Of a stretch of 64,000 nt of DNA, positions 54,558 to 63,525 are shown one piece after another. This stretch comes from Rhizobium sp. CSW-27 (GTDB lineage Bacteria > Pseudomonadota > Alphaproteobacteria > Rhizobiales > Rhizobiaceae): NCBI RefSeq assembly GCF_018760785.1, contig NZ_JAHHZO010000010.1, positions 124,001 through 188,000 on the forward strand. The letters run 5' to 3'. The notes under the pieces were generated by a model. It ran no database searches. It was not told where the DNA came from and saw only the letters and a list, made by a program, of their open reading frames with translations. Both the position numbers and the translations under genes were made by a program. Position 1 is the first letter of the stretch, and each line of letters begins with the position of its first letter.

Positions 54558-55403
54558 ATGAAGACAGTCCCGATGCCCTCCCCCGATATTTCCCCCCGCC
54601 TTCCCCAGCATGCCTCGAACCGTCTGCTGCTGATGTCCGCTGCCGCGCTGGAAGCCGGCGAACTGGCGCGTCGCTCGCTGAAGCGGCGCTATGCCGACCA
54701 GATGGTGGCCAAGGCGCCGCGTGATTACCAGACCGAGATCGACGTGGCGGTGGAGGAGATCATCGTGCGGCGCATGCGCGAGCATTTTCCCGACCACGCC
54801 ATCACCGGCGAGGAGGCTGTCGCCAATCATGAGGCGGCGGAGGGTGCGCCGCGCATCTATATCGATCCCATCGACGGCACCACGAACTATGCCTGGGGCA
54901 TTCCGCACTTCGGCATGACGATCGCCATCGTCGAACAGGGCGAGGTCACCTGCGGCGTGGTCTATGACAGCATGCAGGACGAATTGTTCGTCGCCGAGAA
55001 GGGCAAGGGCGCGTTTGTCAACGGCGAACGGCTCGTCTGCCGGCCGGTGGACAGCGTCGAGGACGTGCTGATCGGCGCCGGCCTGCCGATTCCCGGACAG
55101 GTGAAGAGCACCAGCGAGGACACCTATTTCGCGGCGCTGCGCCGCCTGATGGCCAACACATCCGGCGTCCGCCGCCTGGGCTCCGCCTCGCTCTCGCTCG
55201 CCTATGTCGCCTGCGGCCGGCTCGACGGCTTCTTCGAGGACGGCCTGTCACTGCACGACTATGGCGCCTCCATGCTGCTGATCCGCGAGGCAGGCGGCCG
55301 CGTCACCGGCTTTTCCGGCGGCCCGATCGGCCCGCACGGTGACATTCTCGCCTCAAATGGCGCGCTGCATCCCTGGCTGCTTGAGGGTTTTGCCGGCCGC
55401 TGA
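54558..55403 (+). CDS. inositol monophosphatase family protein
   Basis: Mg-dependent, lithium-sensitive-type phosphatase; could be inositol-1-phosphatase (SuhB), histidinol-phosphatase (HisN) or a sugar-phosphate phosphatase. The 281-residue product shows GEEAV, the metal site DPIDGTTNYAWGIPHFG and the late HDYGASMLLIREAGG region. The ATG at 54558 is chosen over a TTG at 54531 and an ATG at 54573. It ends before a bidirectional terminator. Confidence 0.87.
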   Translation: MKTVPMPSPDISPRLPQHASNRLLLMSAAALEAGELARRSLKRRYADQMVAKAPRDYQTEIDVAVEEIIVRRMREHFPDHAITGEEAVANHEAAEGAPRIYIDPIDGTTNYAWGIPHFGMTIAIVEQGEVTCGVVYDSMQDELFVAEKGKGAFVNGERLVCRPVDSVEDVLIGAGLPIPGQVKSTSEDTYFAALRRLMANTSGVRRLGSASLSLAYVACGRLDGFFEDGLSLHDYGASMLLIREAGGRVTGFSGGPIGPHGDILASNGALHPWLLEGFAGR

Positions 55404-55428
55404 GCGGCAGCAGGTCAACCGAACGACG

Positions 55429-55457
55429 AAAACGGCGGGCACCAGACCCGCCGTTTT
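55429..55457. terminator. bidirectional rho-independent terminator
   Basis: AAAACGGCGGG and CCCGCCGTTTT arms (11 bp) with a 7-base loop (55440-55446), between the convergent phosphatase gene and the ABC transporter operon. Confidence 0.9.
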
Positions 55458-55485
55458 GCTGTCGTTCACGCAGTGAAAAGACGGC

Positions 55486-56577
55486 TCAGACCGTTACCCG
55501 CACCACGTCGAGGCTCGCCGCCGTCGTCGCACGCCCCTCCACCCGGCCGGAGTCGACCAGCCGGTTGTCGCGGTAAAGCGCATAGGCTGCGGGAACCAGC
55601 CGCGCGCGGGCGCCCCTTTCCCAGCGGATGGACGGGCTGGTCATCGCCTTCAGGCGCGTGCCGTCAGCGAGTTCCACGTCCACCATGATATGGCTGCCGA
55701 AATCGGTCGAGCGCAACACGGTTGCCCCCGCCTCCCCGTCGGTCGCGGCAAGGCCGAGCGCTTCGGGGCGCACGGCCAGCACCGCCGGCCCATCCTGCAC
55801 ACCGACGGCGATCGACACATGCGGATGACGGAAAGTGCCGCCTTCGACATTGGCCGCGATGAAGTTCATCTGGCCGATGAAGCCGGCCACGAACTGGGTC
55901 TGCGGGTTGCGGTAGATGATGTCCGGGGCATCGGCCTGTTCACACTGTCCGTTGCGCAGCACCACGATCCGGTCAGCCATGGCGAGCGCTTCGTCCTGGC
56001 CGTGGGTCACGAAGAGCGTGGTGATGCCGAGCCGCTGCTGGATGTCGCGCACCTCCTCGCGCAGCCGCTCGCGCAGATGCTGGTCAAGGCTGGCGAAGGG
56101 TTCGTCCAGCAGCAGGATCTTCGGCTCCAGCACCAGCGAACGGGCGAGCGCCACGCGCTGCTGCTGCCCGCCGGACAGCTGGAAGGTCTGGCGATGGCCG
56201 TAGCCGCCAAGCCCGACAAGCTCCAGCGCCTCCTCCACCTTGCGGCGGATTTCGGAGCGCGGCAGCCGGCGCAGCTTGAGGCCGAAGGCGATATTGTTGA
56301 ACACGTTCATGTGGCTCCACAACGCATGGCTCTGGAACACCATGCCGGTCGGGCGCCGGTCGGGCGGCAGGCGGCTGACATCCTGCCCGTCGATGCGGAT
56401 CGCACCCGAGGTCGGCTGCTCGAAGCCGCCGATCATGCGCAGGATGGTCGACTTGCCGGAGCCGGATGGCCCCAGCAGGCAGACGAGTTCGCCATCTGCC
56501 ACATCCAGCGAAAAATCATCGACCGCCACGGTGCTGGCGAAGGACTTGCGCAGGCTCTCGATCGTCAATCTGGCCAT
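55486..56577 (-). CDS. ABC transporter ATP-binding protein (FbpC/PotA/PhnT-like)
   Basis: Cytoplasmic ATPase of an importer (363 residues). Walker A is GPSGSGKST at 36-44, the signature LSGGQQQR at 134-141, Walker B ILLLDEPFASLD, and a C-terminal TOBE-like domain spans ~240-363. Last gene of a four-gene operon (binding protein, two permeases, ATPase) whose promoter carries a Pho box, so a phosphorus compound is the favoured substrate; iron or polyamine families are close relatives. Confidence 0.92.
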   Translation of the reverse strand: MARLTIESLRKSFASTVAVDDFSLDVADGELVCLLGPSGSGKSTILRMIGGFEQPTSGAIRIDGQDVSRLPPDRRPTGMVFQSHALWSHMNVFNNIAFGLKLRRLPRSEIRRKVEEALELVGLGGYGHRQTFQLSGGQQQRVALARSLVLEPKILLLDEPFASLDQHLRERLREEVRDIQQRLGITTLFVTHGQDEALAMADRIVVLRNGQCEQADAPDIIYRNPQTQFVAGFIGQMNFIAANVEGGTFRHPHVSIAVGVQDGPAVLAVRPEALGLAATDGEAGATVLRSTDFGSHIMVDVELADGTRLKAMTSPSIRWERGARARLVPAAYALYRDNRLVDSGRVEGRATTAASLDVVRVTV

Positions 56578-56606
56578 GGTCTACTCTTTCATGATTGCAC
56601 GGCGCC

Positions 56607-57434
56607 TCAGGCGCCAAATCCCTTGGCGAAGGCCCCGGTGCCGATGACGCGGCGGGCAAACATCAGGGCGATGAAGGACGGAACCCACAGGATCACGGAG
56701 AGCACCGCGCCGTACTGGATCACGACCTGATTGTTGATGAAGTTGATCATCAGCACCGGCATGGTGCGGATCTGCGGCGCGCCGATCAGCCAGGCGCCTT
56801 CGGTCTCGTAGAAGGTGGAGACGAAGGTGAGCAGCACGGCCGCAAAGATCGTCGGGCCGGCCTGTGGCAGGGTGATCGACCAGAAAACGCGCAAGGGTCC
56901 GGCGCCAACATCGCGCGCTGCCTCTTCCATGCGCCGGTCCACCGCCTGGAAGGCCGCGACCGGGATCCAGATCATCAGCATCAGCGTGCCGACCAGCTGG
57001 ATCAGCACCACGCCCCAGAAGGTGGCGATCAGGTTCAGCTGCAGGAAGATCGCCGCGATTGCCACCAGCAGGCCGAATTTCGGAAAGGCATGCGAGGCAA
57101 GGAAGGACAGGAAGAACAGGTCGCGGCCCGGAAACTTCATCCGCGCGAAGGCGTAAGCCGCCGGAAGGCAGATCAGTGCGGAGAGCGCCGTCACTGTCGC
57201 CGACAACCTGAGGCTGATCGACAGCGCCTCCCATACATCGGCGCGCGACAGCGTCTGGTCCCAGAAGCGCAGGCCGAATTTCTGCGGGATCACCGAAGGA
57301 TAGCGCCACACCTCGGTAAAGGCCCAGGTGAAGACGACGAGAAGCGGCACGGCGATGACGATCGCCAGCAGGATCGTGAAGGCCAACCCTGTCCAGTCGA
57401 AGCGGCCGGAGGTGGAGGAATACGTCCGGATCAT
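56607..57434 (-). CDS. ABC transporter permease, second subunit
   Basis: Inner-membrane permease of 275 residues with about six helices. The cytoplasmic coupling (EAA) loop reads EEAARDVGAGPLRVFWSITL near the middle. It overlaps the first permease by 4 bases (ATGA) and precedes the ATPase by 29 bases. Confidence 0.93.
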   Translation of the reverse strand: MIRTYSSTSGRFDWTGLAFTILLAIVIAVPLLVVFTWAFTEVWRYPSVIPQKFGLRFWDQTLSRADVWEALSISLRLSATVTALSALICLPAAYAFARMKFPGRDLFFLSFLASHAFPKFGLLVAIAAIFLQLNLIATFWGVVLIQLVGTLMLMIWIPVAAFQAVDRRMEEAARDVGAGPLRVFWSITLPQAGPTIFAAVLLTFVSTFYETEGAWLIGAPQIRTMPVLMINFINNQVVIQYGAVLSVILWVPSFIALMFARRVIGTGAFAKGFGA

Positions 57435-58321
57435 CTGCTCTGGCTCCTCTGGTTGCGGGCGATCGACCAGACATAGAAGATGCCGAAGAACAGGCAGAAG
57501 ACGAAGGAGATGACGGCCTGCGTCTTGGCGTTCAGCGGATCGTAGAGATCGTTGAAGGTGCGCAGCATGAAGGGACCCATCATTTCCGGCGAGGCCGGGC
57601 CCAGCACGTAAGGCAGCGTGAAGGAGGAAAAGATGCCGAGCACGGTGAAGGAGATCGTCACCAGGATGGAATTGCCCATGCGCGGCAGGATGATGTGCCA
57701 GAAGACGCGGATCGGACCGGCACCGACATCACGCGCCGCCTCGACGGCGCTGTTGGAAATGCCGGCGAGACCGGCCGTCAGCATCAGCACGGTCAGCGGC
57801 AGGTTGTCCCAGACAAGCCCGATCACCGGACCCCAGGGGGTGAGATAGGGGCTTGGGATCTTGGGCAGGCCGACGGCATTCAGCAGGATGTCAACCGTGC
57901 CGTTCGGTCCGATGGTGCGGATCAGCGCATAGGACAGGATGATCGACGGAACGAACATCGGGAAGATCGCGAGGCTCTGCACCAGATCGGCGAAGCGGCT
58001 GGTGGAAAAGCGCAGGTAGAGCGCAATCGGCAGGCCGACGAGGAGCAGCAGCACGGCGCAGACGCCGGTGGTCCACAGCGTCAGCGCCAGATTGGCGCGG
58101 CTATAGGGGTCGGAGAAAAAGAACCGGTACGAAGCCGTGCTGAACTGCACGCCGTCCGTTGCCTCGACGAAGAGGGTCGAGACGATGGCGGCGATGATCG
58201 GGTAGATGATCAGCCACCCGACGAGAAACACCGGAAGGGCAACAAGGAGGAGGCCTTTCAGCCCCCTCCCGATTGCCGGCTCGGATCCACCGGTGGCGGA
58301 CGCAGTTGCCGTGTCTGCCAT
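57431..58321 (-). CDS. ABC transporter permease, first subunit
   Basis: Inner-membrane permease of 296 residues. An N-terminal helix (~24-50) is followed by five more, with the coupling loop VEAARDVGAGPIRVFWHIIL. It starts 2 bases after the binding-protein gene, so all four genes are one transcript. Confidence 0.93.
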   Translation of the reverse strand: MADTATASATGGSEPAIGRGLKGLLLVALPVFLVGWLIIYPIIAAIVSTLFVEATDGVQFSTASYRFFFSDPYSRANLALTLWTTGVCAVLLLLVGLPIALYLRFSTSRFADLVQSLAIFPMFVPSIILSYALIRTIGPNGTVDILLNAVGLPKIPSPYLTPWGPVIGLVWDNLPLTVLMLTAGLAGISNSAVEAARDVGAGPIRVFWHIILPRMGNSILVTISFTVLGIFSSFTLPYVLGPASPEMMGPFMLRTFNDLYDPLNAKTQAVISFVFCLFFGIFYVWSIARNQRSQSR

Positions 58322-58323
58322 GA

Positions 58324-59469
58324 TCAGCCGCGTGCGAGACCGGTCGCCACGTTGCGGTACCAGCCGTCATTGATGGCTGCATTCCAGTCGCCGCCCGGGA
58401 AGGTCGGGATGGAATTCGGCACGACGTCCTTGTACTTCTCGCGCAGGTCGGCTGCGACGTTGTCCCAGGTCACGCCCGGGAAACCGCCGATCTGGGTGAT
58501 GACGGCCGACTGCATCTCGCTCGTCAGCAGGAAGTCGGCAAGCTTGAGGGCCGCATCCTTGTTGGCGCCGTTGGAGAAGACCGTCAGTCGGGAGAAGCCG
58601 CCGCAGAGCGCGAGGTCGGTCAACTGAACGAGGCCGGTCGTTTCCGGCAGAACGCCCTGCGACATGGCCTGCAGCACCTGGTCCGACCAGACCGGAACCA
58701 TGGTGACGACGCCCTGCGAAAGGAGCTGGATCGACTGGGTGTTGCCGGAGGTATAGGCGCCCTTCTCATACAGGAAAGGAGCCATGTCCTTCAGCACGGC
58801 CCAGGCCGGCGTCAGCGACTTTTCGGCATAATCGGCCGAGAAATTGGCGATGGTGAATTTCGACGGATCGCGACCGTTCACCTCGTGGATGGCGCGACGA
58901 ACGAAATTGCCGCCGGAGCCGCCCTTGTCCGGACGGTTGTAGATGAACTGGCCGGGGTTCTTCTTGACCCAGGCAACCAGCTGTTCCCAGGTCTTCGGCG
59001 CGTCCTTCGGGTCGAGCTTGGTCTTGTCGTAGGCGAGCAGGACCTGCGAGCCGCGATAAGGCAGCTGCTGCGGCATGTCGATTGCGGCGCGGTTGATCTT
59101 GCCGTAGCTCGGCACATTCTCGGCCGAGAAGGTGACCCAGAGGCCGGCCTCGACGCCGCCGGCCGGCAGGCGCGCATCGAAGTTCTCGAAGACGTCGGCC
59201 TGCGGATCGGCCTTGCTCTTCAGTGCGGCCAGCGCACGGTCGGCAATGGCGCGAAGGCCGTTGTCATCGCCGGCATCGACCAGCTTCACCTTCATGCCGG
59301 GATTGGCCTTCTGGAAGGCCGGAATGATGGTGTTGTTCCAGAAATCGATGATGTTGTTGTCCGAGCCGCTGTAGACCTGGATCGTCTTGTCGTCGGCGAG
59401 AGCGAGGGAAGGAAGGGCGCTGGCTGCTGCAACGGCAGAGCCTGCCGCCAGGAATTCGCGTCTGTTCAT
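58324..59469 (-). CDS. periplasmic substrate-binding protein of the Pho-box ABC importer
   Basis: Family 1 solute-binding protein of 381 residues. The N-terminus NRREFLAAGSAVAAASALP has a twin-arginine motif, so export by Tat is likely. The mature part starts with KTIQVYSGSDNN, and PYRGSQVLLAYD and TFPGGDWNAAINDGWY lie further on. GGAG lies 7 bases upstream of the ATG. The substrate cannot be read from the sequence; the upstream Pho box suggests a phosphonate or phosphate ester. It heads the operon. Confidence 0.9.
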   Translation of the reverse strand: MNRREFLAAGSAVAAASALPSLALADDKTIQVYSGSDNNIIDFWNNTIIPAFQKANPGMKVKLVDAGDDNGLRAIADRALAALKSKADPQADVFENFDARLPAGGVEAGLWVTFSAENVPSYGKINRAAIDMPQQLPYRGSQVLLAYDKTKLDPKDAPKTWEQLVAWVKKNPGQFIYNRPDKGGSGGNFVRRAIHEVNGRDPSKFTIANFSADYAEKSLTPAWAVLKDMAPFLYEKGAYTSGNTQSIQLLSQGVVTMVPVWSDQVLQAMSQGVLPETTGLVQLTDLALCGGFSRLTVFSNGANKDAALKLADFLLTSEMQSAVITQIGGFPGVTWDNVAADLREKYKDVVPNSIPTFPGGDWNAAINDGWYRNVATGLARG

Positions 59470-59530
59470 GGGTCTGTCTCCGGATGTGGGACGGCCTGGC
59501 CCGCTTGTCCGGGCCGGCGATAACGCGGCG

Positions 59531-59575
59531 ACCCTAGGCAGGCTGAATGACAGCTGGATGATCGTTCGATGACAG
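59531..59575 (-). promoter_or_regulatory. Pho box (PhoB binding site) of the ABC importer operon
   Basis: On the minus strand three 7-base repeats, CTGTCAT (59569-59575), CGATCAT (59558-59564) and CTGTCAT (59547-59553), are spaced by exactly 4 bases (11-bp period), matching the PHO-box consensus of tandem CTGTCAT units. A TAGGGT (59531-59536) lies 10 bases downstream, a plausible -10. It is centred ~90 bases before the binding-protein ATG. PhoB activation at low phosphate is inferred. Confidence 0.8.
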
Positions 59576-59897
59576 TTCCTTGTAATTTGCACAGCTGTGC
59601 GAACTTTTTGGAGCGGCGACGATGCATGCGCGGGCCGGGCGGAATGTCAGCCGGGCCCCAGGAATTGCGTGCGGCAATAAGACTTCATTAGCAAAAACGA
59701 AATATCTTGGATCAACCATGCAATTGATGGCGTCGAACAGACTGTCGACGGCATGATGCCGTATCCAAGCAAAGCGCCTGCATTTTCGCGCGGCACATCC
59801 GGCCGACCGCGTCTCAAGCCCGGCGCAGGATCGAACGGCTATTCTGGCGGACAATCGATTGGCTTGACCTGCAACCGAAGTTCGGAGACTTCCGCCC
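59576..59897. other. intergenic region between the importer operon and cheW2
   Basis: About 320 bases with no supported gene. On the plus strand TTGACC (59864-59869) lies 28 bases before the cheW2 start, with no good -10 after it. I see nothing else beyond AT-rich patches near 59680-59740. Confidence 0.4.
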
Positions 59898-60374
59898 ATG
59901 AGCGTGCCCCAGACCACCACCGGCGACGAACTGCTGGAGATCATCGCCTTCCGGCTGCATTCCCAGGAATTCTGCGTGCGCACGACCTCCATCCGCGAAA
60001 TCCGCGGCTGGGCGCCGGTGACGCCGCTGCCGCATGCGCCCTATGACGTGATCGGCGTGATGAACCTGCGCGGCACCGTCATCCCGATCGTCGATCTCGC
60101 CGTGAAGCTCGGCATGCCCAACACGGAGGTCAACGAGCGCAGTGCAATCGTGGTGACCGACATCAAGGGCATGACCGTCGGCCTGCTGGTGGATCGCGTA
60201 TCCGATATCATGACCATCCCGTCGAGCCGCCTGCAGCCCGTACCAATGGCGGCGGGCTCCAGTTCCGCCTTTTCCGACGGGATCATCGCCCATGACAGCG
60301 GCATGATCTGCTTCCTCAACCTGGAACGGATGTTTGCGCTCGATGACGCCGACGACTGGGGCATGGTGGCCTGA
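59898..60374 (+). CDS. second chemotaxis coupling protein CheW
   Basis: A 158-residue CheW-domain protein (IAFRLHSQEFCVRTTSIREIRGWAP, PYDVIGVMNLRGTVIPIVDL), encoded alone, ~33 kb from the che operon. The similarity to the operon CheW is strong (RGW, MNLRG, VDRVSDIMT). It likely supplies extra or receptor-specific coupling. GGAG lies about 10 bases upstream. Confidence 0.92.
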   Translation: MSVPQTTTGDELLEIIAFRLHSQEFCVRTTSIREIRGWAPVTPLPHAPYDVIGVMNLRGTVIPIVDLAVKLGMPNTEVNERSAIVVTDIKGMTVGLLVDRVSDIMTIPSSRLQPVPMAAGSSSAFSDGIIAHDSGMICFLNLERMFALDDADDWGMVA

Positions 60375-60407
60375 GGCCGCCCCGACCCTTACCGGACGCC
60401 ACCGGTG

Positions 60408-60431
60408 AACGGGCGCCCCGCGGCGCCCGTT
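60408..60431. terminator. hairpin terminator between cheW2 and galE
   Basis: A 10-bp perfect stem AACGGGCGCC/GGCGCCCGTT with a ccgc loop between the two convergent genes. T- and A-runs are short, so termination strength is uncertain. Confidence 0.6.
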
Positions 60432-60447
60432 GTCGTTTGCGCCGGTA

Positions 60448-61479
60448 TCAGAAGCTTGCGGCGAGACGGCGGTGAATGGCCGTCAGTCCGCCGAACTTGC
60501 GTTCGTTGAGCTGGCGCTCCCAGCGCAGGGCAGTCGCGACGATGTGGTCGAGATCATCATGGCGCGGCGTCCAGCCGAACAGGCGGCGGGCGCGGGTGGC
60601 GTCGGCCACGACCGACGCGGTATCGCCGGCGCGGCGCGGCGCATAGCGCACCTCAAACGGCCGCCGCTCCACCCGCATTACCGCATTGAGCACGTCCAGC
60701 ACCGAGTAGCCGCGGCCATAGCCGCAATTGGCGACCTGTGGCTGGCCACCGCGCCGGAGGTAGGCGAGCGCCTTCAGATGCGCCTCCACCAGATCGCTGA
60801 CATGGATGTAGTCGCGAATGCCGGTGCCGTCGGGTGTCGGATAATCGGTGCCATAGACATCGACCCCGCTGCGCAGACCAAGGGCCGCCTCGCAGGCGAT
60901 CTTGATGAGATGCGTGGCGCCTTCGGTGGAAAGGCCCGCCCTGCCGGCGGGATCGGCACCGGCGACATTGAAATAGCGCAGCGCCACATAGCGGAAATCA
61001 TGGGCGGCGCTCGCGTCGCGCAGCATCTGCTCGGCCATCAGCTTTGACTGGCCATAGGGGTTGTTCGGCAGCGTCACGGCGCTTTCGGTCACCGGAACGC
61101 CATCCGGCACCTCGCCATAGACGGCAGCCGTCGAGGAGAACACGAAATGCCGGATGCCAGCCTGAATGGCGGCCGCCGCCAGTTGCCCGGTCTTGGCGCT
61201 GTTGTTGTCGTAATAGTCGAGCGGATGCAGCACCGATTGCGGCACCACGATGGAACCGGCAAGATGCAGCACGGCATCCACGGCATTTTCCGCGAAGATG
61301 CGAGCCAGCAGATCCCGGTCGCCCACATCGCCGAGATAGAAGCGCGCCGGATCGGGCACCGCCCAGCGAAAGCCGGTGGACAGCCTGTCCAGCACCACCA
61401 CCTCCTCGCCCGCGTCGAGCAGGGCCCAGACCATATGGCTGCCGATATAGCCGGCGCCCCCGGTCACAAGAACTGCCAT
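60448..61479 (-). CDS. galE: UDP-glucose 4-epimerase GalE (ExoB)
   Basis: Interconverts UDP-glucose and UDP-galactose, supplying galactose for exopolysaccharide and LPS. The 343-residue product has VTGGAGYIGSHM at the N-terminus, the Ser-Thr region FSSTAAVYGE and the YGQSKLMAE active-site Tyr-x3-Lys. The start has AGGAG ~9 bases upstream and the frame is open 18 codons further. A related enzyme in rhizobia is called ExoB. Confidence 0.93.
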   Translation of the reverse strand: MAVLVTGGAGYIGSHMVWALLDAGEEVVVLDRLSTGFRWAVPDPARFYLGDVGDRDLLARIFAENAVDAVLHLAGSIVVPQSVLHPLDYYDNNSAKTGQLAAAAIQAGIRHFVFSSTAAVYGEVPDGVPVTESAVTLPNNPYGQSKLMAEQMLRDASAAHDFRYVALRYFNVAGADPAGRAGLSTEGATHLIKIACEAALGLRSGVDVYGTDYPTPDGTGIRDYIHVSDLVEAHLKALAYLRRGGQPQVANCGYGRGYSVLDVLNAVMRVERRPFEVRYAPRRAGDTASVVADATRARRLFGWTPRHDDLDHIVATALRWERQLNERKFGGLTAIHRRLAASF

Positions 61480-61641
61480 GGTTCGATGCTCCTGCCTGAT
61501 GTTTCGGCGCATCGAACCATGCGGGACCTTCACCGCGCCTTACCGGCAAAGCCTCATGCGGAGCATTGTTTGCGCAAGGGAAAACGGAGGATTTCCGCAA
61601 TCGCTCGCATTTGACGGATCAAGGCGTGGCGGGCGCCCGCC

Positions 61642-62808
61642 CTACAGTTTGGCGATATAATCCGCCAGCCGGCCGGCGGCTTCCTCGATCTGTTTCGGAT
61701 CACGCAGGAAGCAGGCGCGCAGGAAGGCACCGCCACCCGGACCGAAGGCGGTGCCAGGTGCCAGCCCGACCAGCGTCTTGTCGACGATATCGAAGGCGCC
61801 GGCGCGCGGATCATCGATGCCGTCCACCTTCAGGAAGGCGTAGATCGCGCCGTCCGGCTTGCGGGTCTGCACGCGATTGGTGGCGATCAGCGCGTCGCAG
61901 AGGAGATCGCGCGAGATGCGGGCCCGCTCGATATTGGAGCGCAGGAAATCGTCGCCCTGGTCAAGGGCCGCGATCGCGCCGCGCTGCATGAAGGGCGTCA
62001 GCCCGGAGCTGGAATACTGGATGAGGTTTTCCAGCACCTGGCCGATCGACGGCGGCGCCACGATCCAGCCGACACGCCAGCCGGTCATCGACCAGTTCTT
62101 GGAGAAGGAATTGGCGTAGAGAATGCGGTCGTCGGGCGTCGAGATGTCGAGGAAGGACGCGGCGCGATCGCCCTTGTAATAATAGAGGGCATAGATCTCG
62201 TCGGCGATGATCCACAGCCCGTGCTGGCGGGCAAGCGCCAGGATGGCTTCCAGATCCTCGCGCGTCGCCGTCCAGCCGGTCGGGTTGGAGGGGGTGTTGA
62301 TGAACAGCGCACGGGTGCGCGGCGTGATCGCCGCCGCAATCTTCCCGACATCGAGCGACCAGCCGCCATCAACGAAATCCACCGCGACCGGCACGGCACC
62401 GGCGCCGGCAATGCCGATGGCCGCCACAATGTTCGGCCAGCTCGGCGTCAGATAGATGATCTCGTCGCCCGGCGCCGTCAGCGCCTGGACGCAGAGATTG
62501 ATGGCATGCATGCCGGAGCTGGTGGCGAAGAAATGCTCCATCGGCAGCGAGACGGAAAAATGCCGCTCGTAGTAGCGCGACAGGGCCTGACGCAGTTCGG
62601 GAAGACCGCGCTGCCAGGTGTAGAAGGTCTCTCCCGCGTCGAGCGAATCCTTGGTCGCCTGATTGATGAAGGCGGGGCTCGGCAGGTCGCCTTCGCCGGC
62701 CCAGAGGGGTATAAGCCCCTGGCGCCCGCGGGCATAGTTGACCAGTTCGACGATCCCGCTCTGCGGGGCGGCAAGCGCACGCGCGCTCAGGCTTTCCAGA
62801 AGTGTCAT
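61642..62808 (-). CDS. pyridoxal-phosphate aminotransferase, class I/II
   Basis: PLP enzyme of 388 residues, fold type I. SFSKNWSMTGWRVGW holds the cofactor Lys237, and NTPSNPTGW and IADEIYALYYY are the usual loop motifs. Likely an aspartate/aromatic-type transaminase; the substrate is not readable. It is a single gene between galE and mscL. Confidence 0.9.
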   Translation of the reverse strand: MTLLESLSARALAAPQSGIVELVNYARGRQGLIPLWAGEGDLPSPAFINQATKDSLDAGETFYTWQRGLPELRQALSRYYERHFSVSLPMEHFFATSSGMHAINLCVQALTAPGDEIIYLTPSWPNIVAAIGIAGAGAVPVAVDFVDGGWSLDVGKIAAAITPRTRALFINTPSNPTGWTATREDLEAILALARQHGLWIIADEIYALYYYKGDRAASFLDISTPDDRILYANSFSKNWSMTGWRVGWIVAPPSIGQVLENLIQYSSSGLTPFMQRGAIAALDQGDDFLRSNIERARISRDLLCDALIATNRVQTRKPDGAIYAFLKVDGIDDPRAGAFDIVDKTLVGLAPGTAFGPGGGAFLRACFLRDPKQIEEAAGRLADYIAKL

Positions 62809-62916
62809 AAAATGGGTCTCCAGCTCACCGCCCTCATAGCGCAGGGCGGTGGCAAAATCCCATGAGTTTCGGTGAGCGGCAGATCGAAATCCGTGATGTT
62901 TGCCGAAGAACGATCC

Positions 62917-63348
62917 TCAGCGCGATTTCAGCAGGTCGCGAATCTCGGTGAGAAGCTGCACATCGGCCGGCGGCGGGGCGGCGGGCGCGGCCTCGGCCGA
63001 CTTCTTGTCATCCATGGCCCGGATGCGGTTCACGGCCTTGACCATCAGGAAGATGATCCAGGCCAGGATCAGGAAGTTAAGGACCACCGTCAGGAACTTG
63101 CCATAGGCGAAAACGGCTCCTTGCGCCTTGGCTGCCTCCAGCGTCGCCGCCGTGACCCGGTCGTTCAGCGGAATGAAATAGTTCGAGAAATCGAAGCCGC
63201 CGATAATGACGCCGACCACCGGCATCACCACGTCGTTGACCAGCGAATTGACGATGCCCGTAAACGCGCCGCCAATGATGATACCGACCGCAAGGTCGAT
63301 CACATTGCCTCGGGCAATAAAGGAGCGGAATTCGGAGATCATCGACAT
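62917..63348 (-). CDS. mscL: large-conductance mechanosensitive channel MscL
   Basis: Osmotic safety valve in the inner membrane, working as a pentamer. The 143-residue product starts [20 protein letters not shown], has a second helix ([19 protein letters not shown]) and a cytoplasmic C-terminal helix. GAGAGGC lies just upstream of the ATG. Confidence 0.95.
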   Translation of the reverse strand: MSMISEFRSFIARGNVIDLAVGIIIGGAFTGIVNSLVNDVVMPVVGVIIGGFDFSNYFIPLNDRVTAATLEAAKAQGAVFAYGKFLTVVLNFLILAWIIFLMVKAVNRIRAMDDKKSAEAAPAAPPPADVQLLTEIRDLLKSR

Positions 63349-63525
63349 GGGGGCCTCTCGGTGTCGGGTGGCAGATGCCGCGAATATATATCCTGGGCCG
63401 CAGCGGGGAAGATGCTGATGGTGAAGAAGCCGGCATTGGACTTTTTGGCGAGGTCCGCCTTCATTTCCAAAGGACGCGGTTTGGCCTAAGATCGGCGCGG
63501 AGAGGAAGCCGGTCGCGGAGGTGCC

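Noticed and set aside
55486..59469. Iron(III) or spermidine importer
   Set aside because: The ATPase and permeases fit those families, but the Pho box and absence of an iron-responsive site or polyamine gene argue against naming a substrate.
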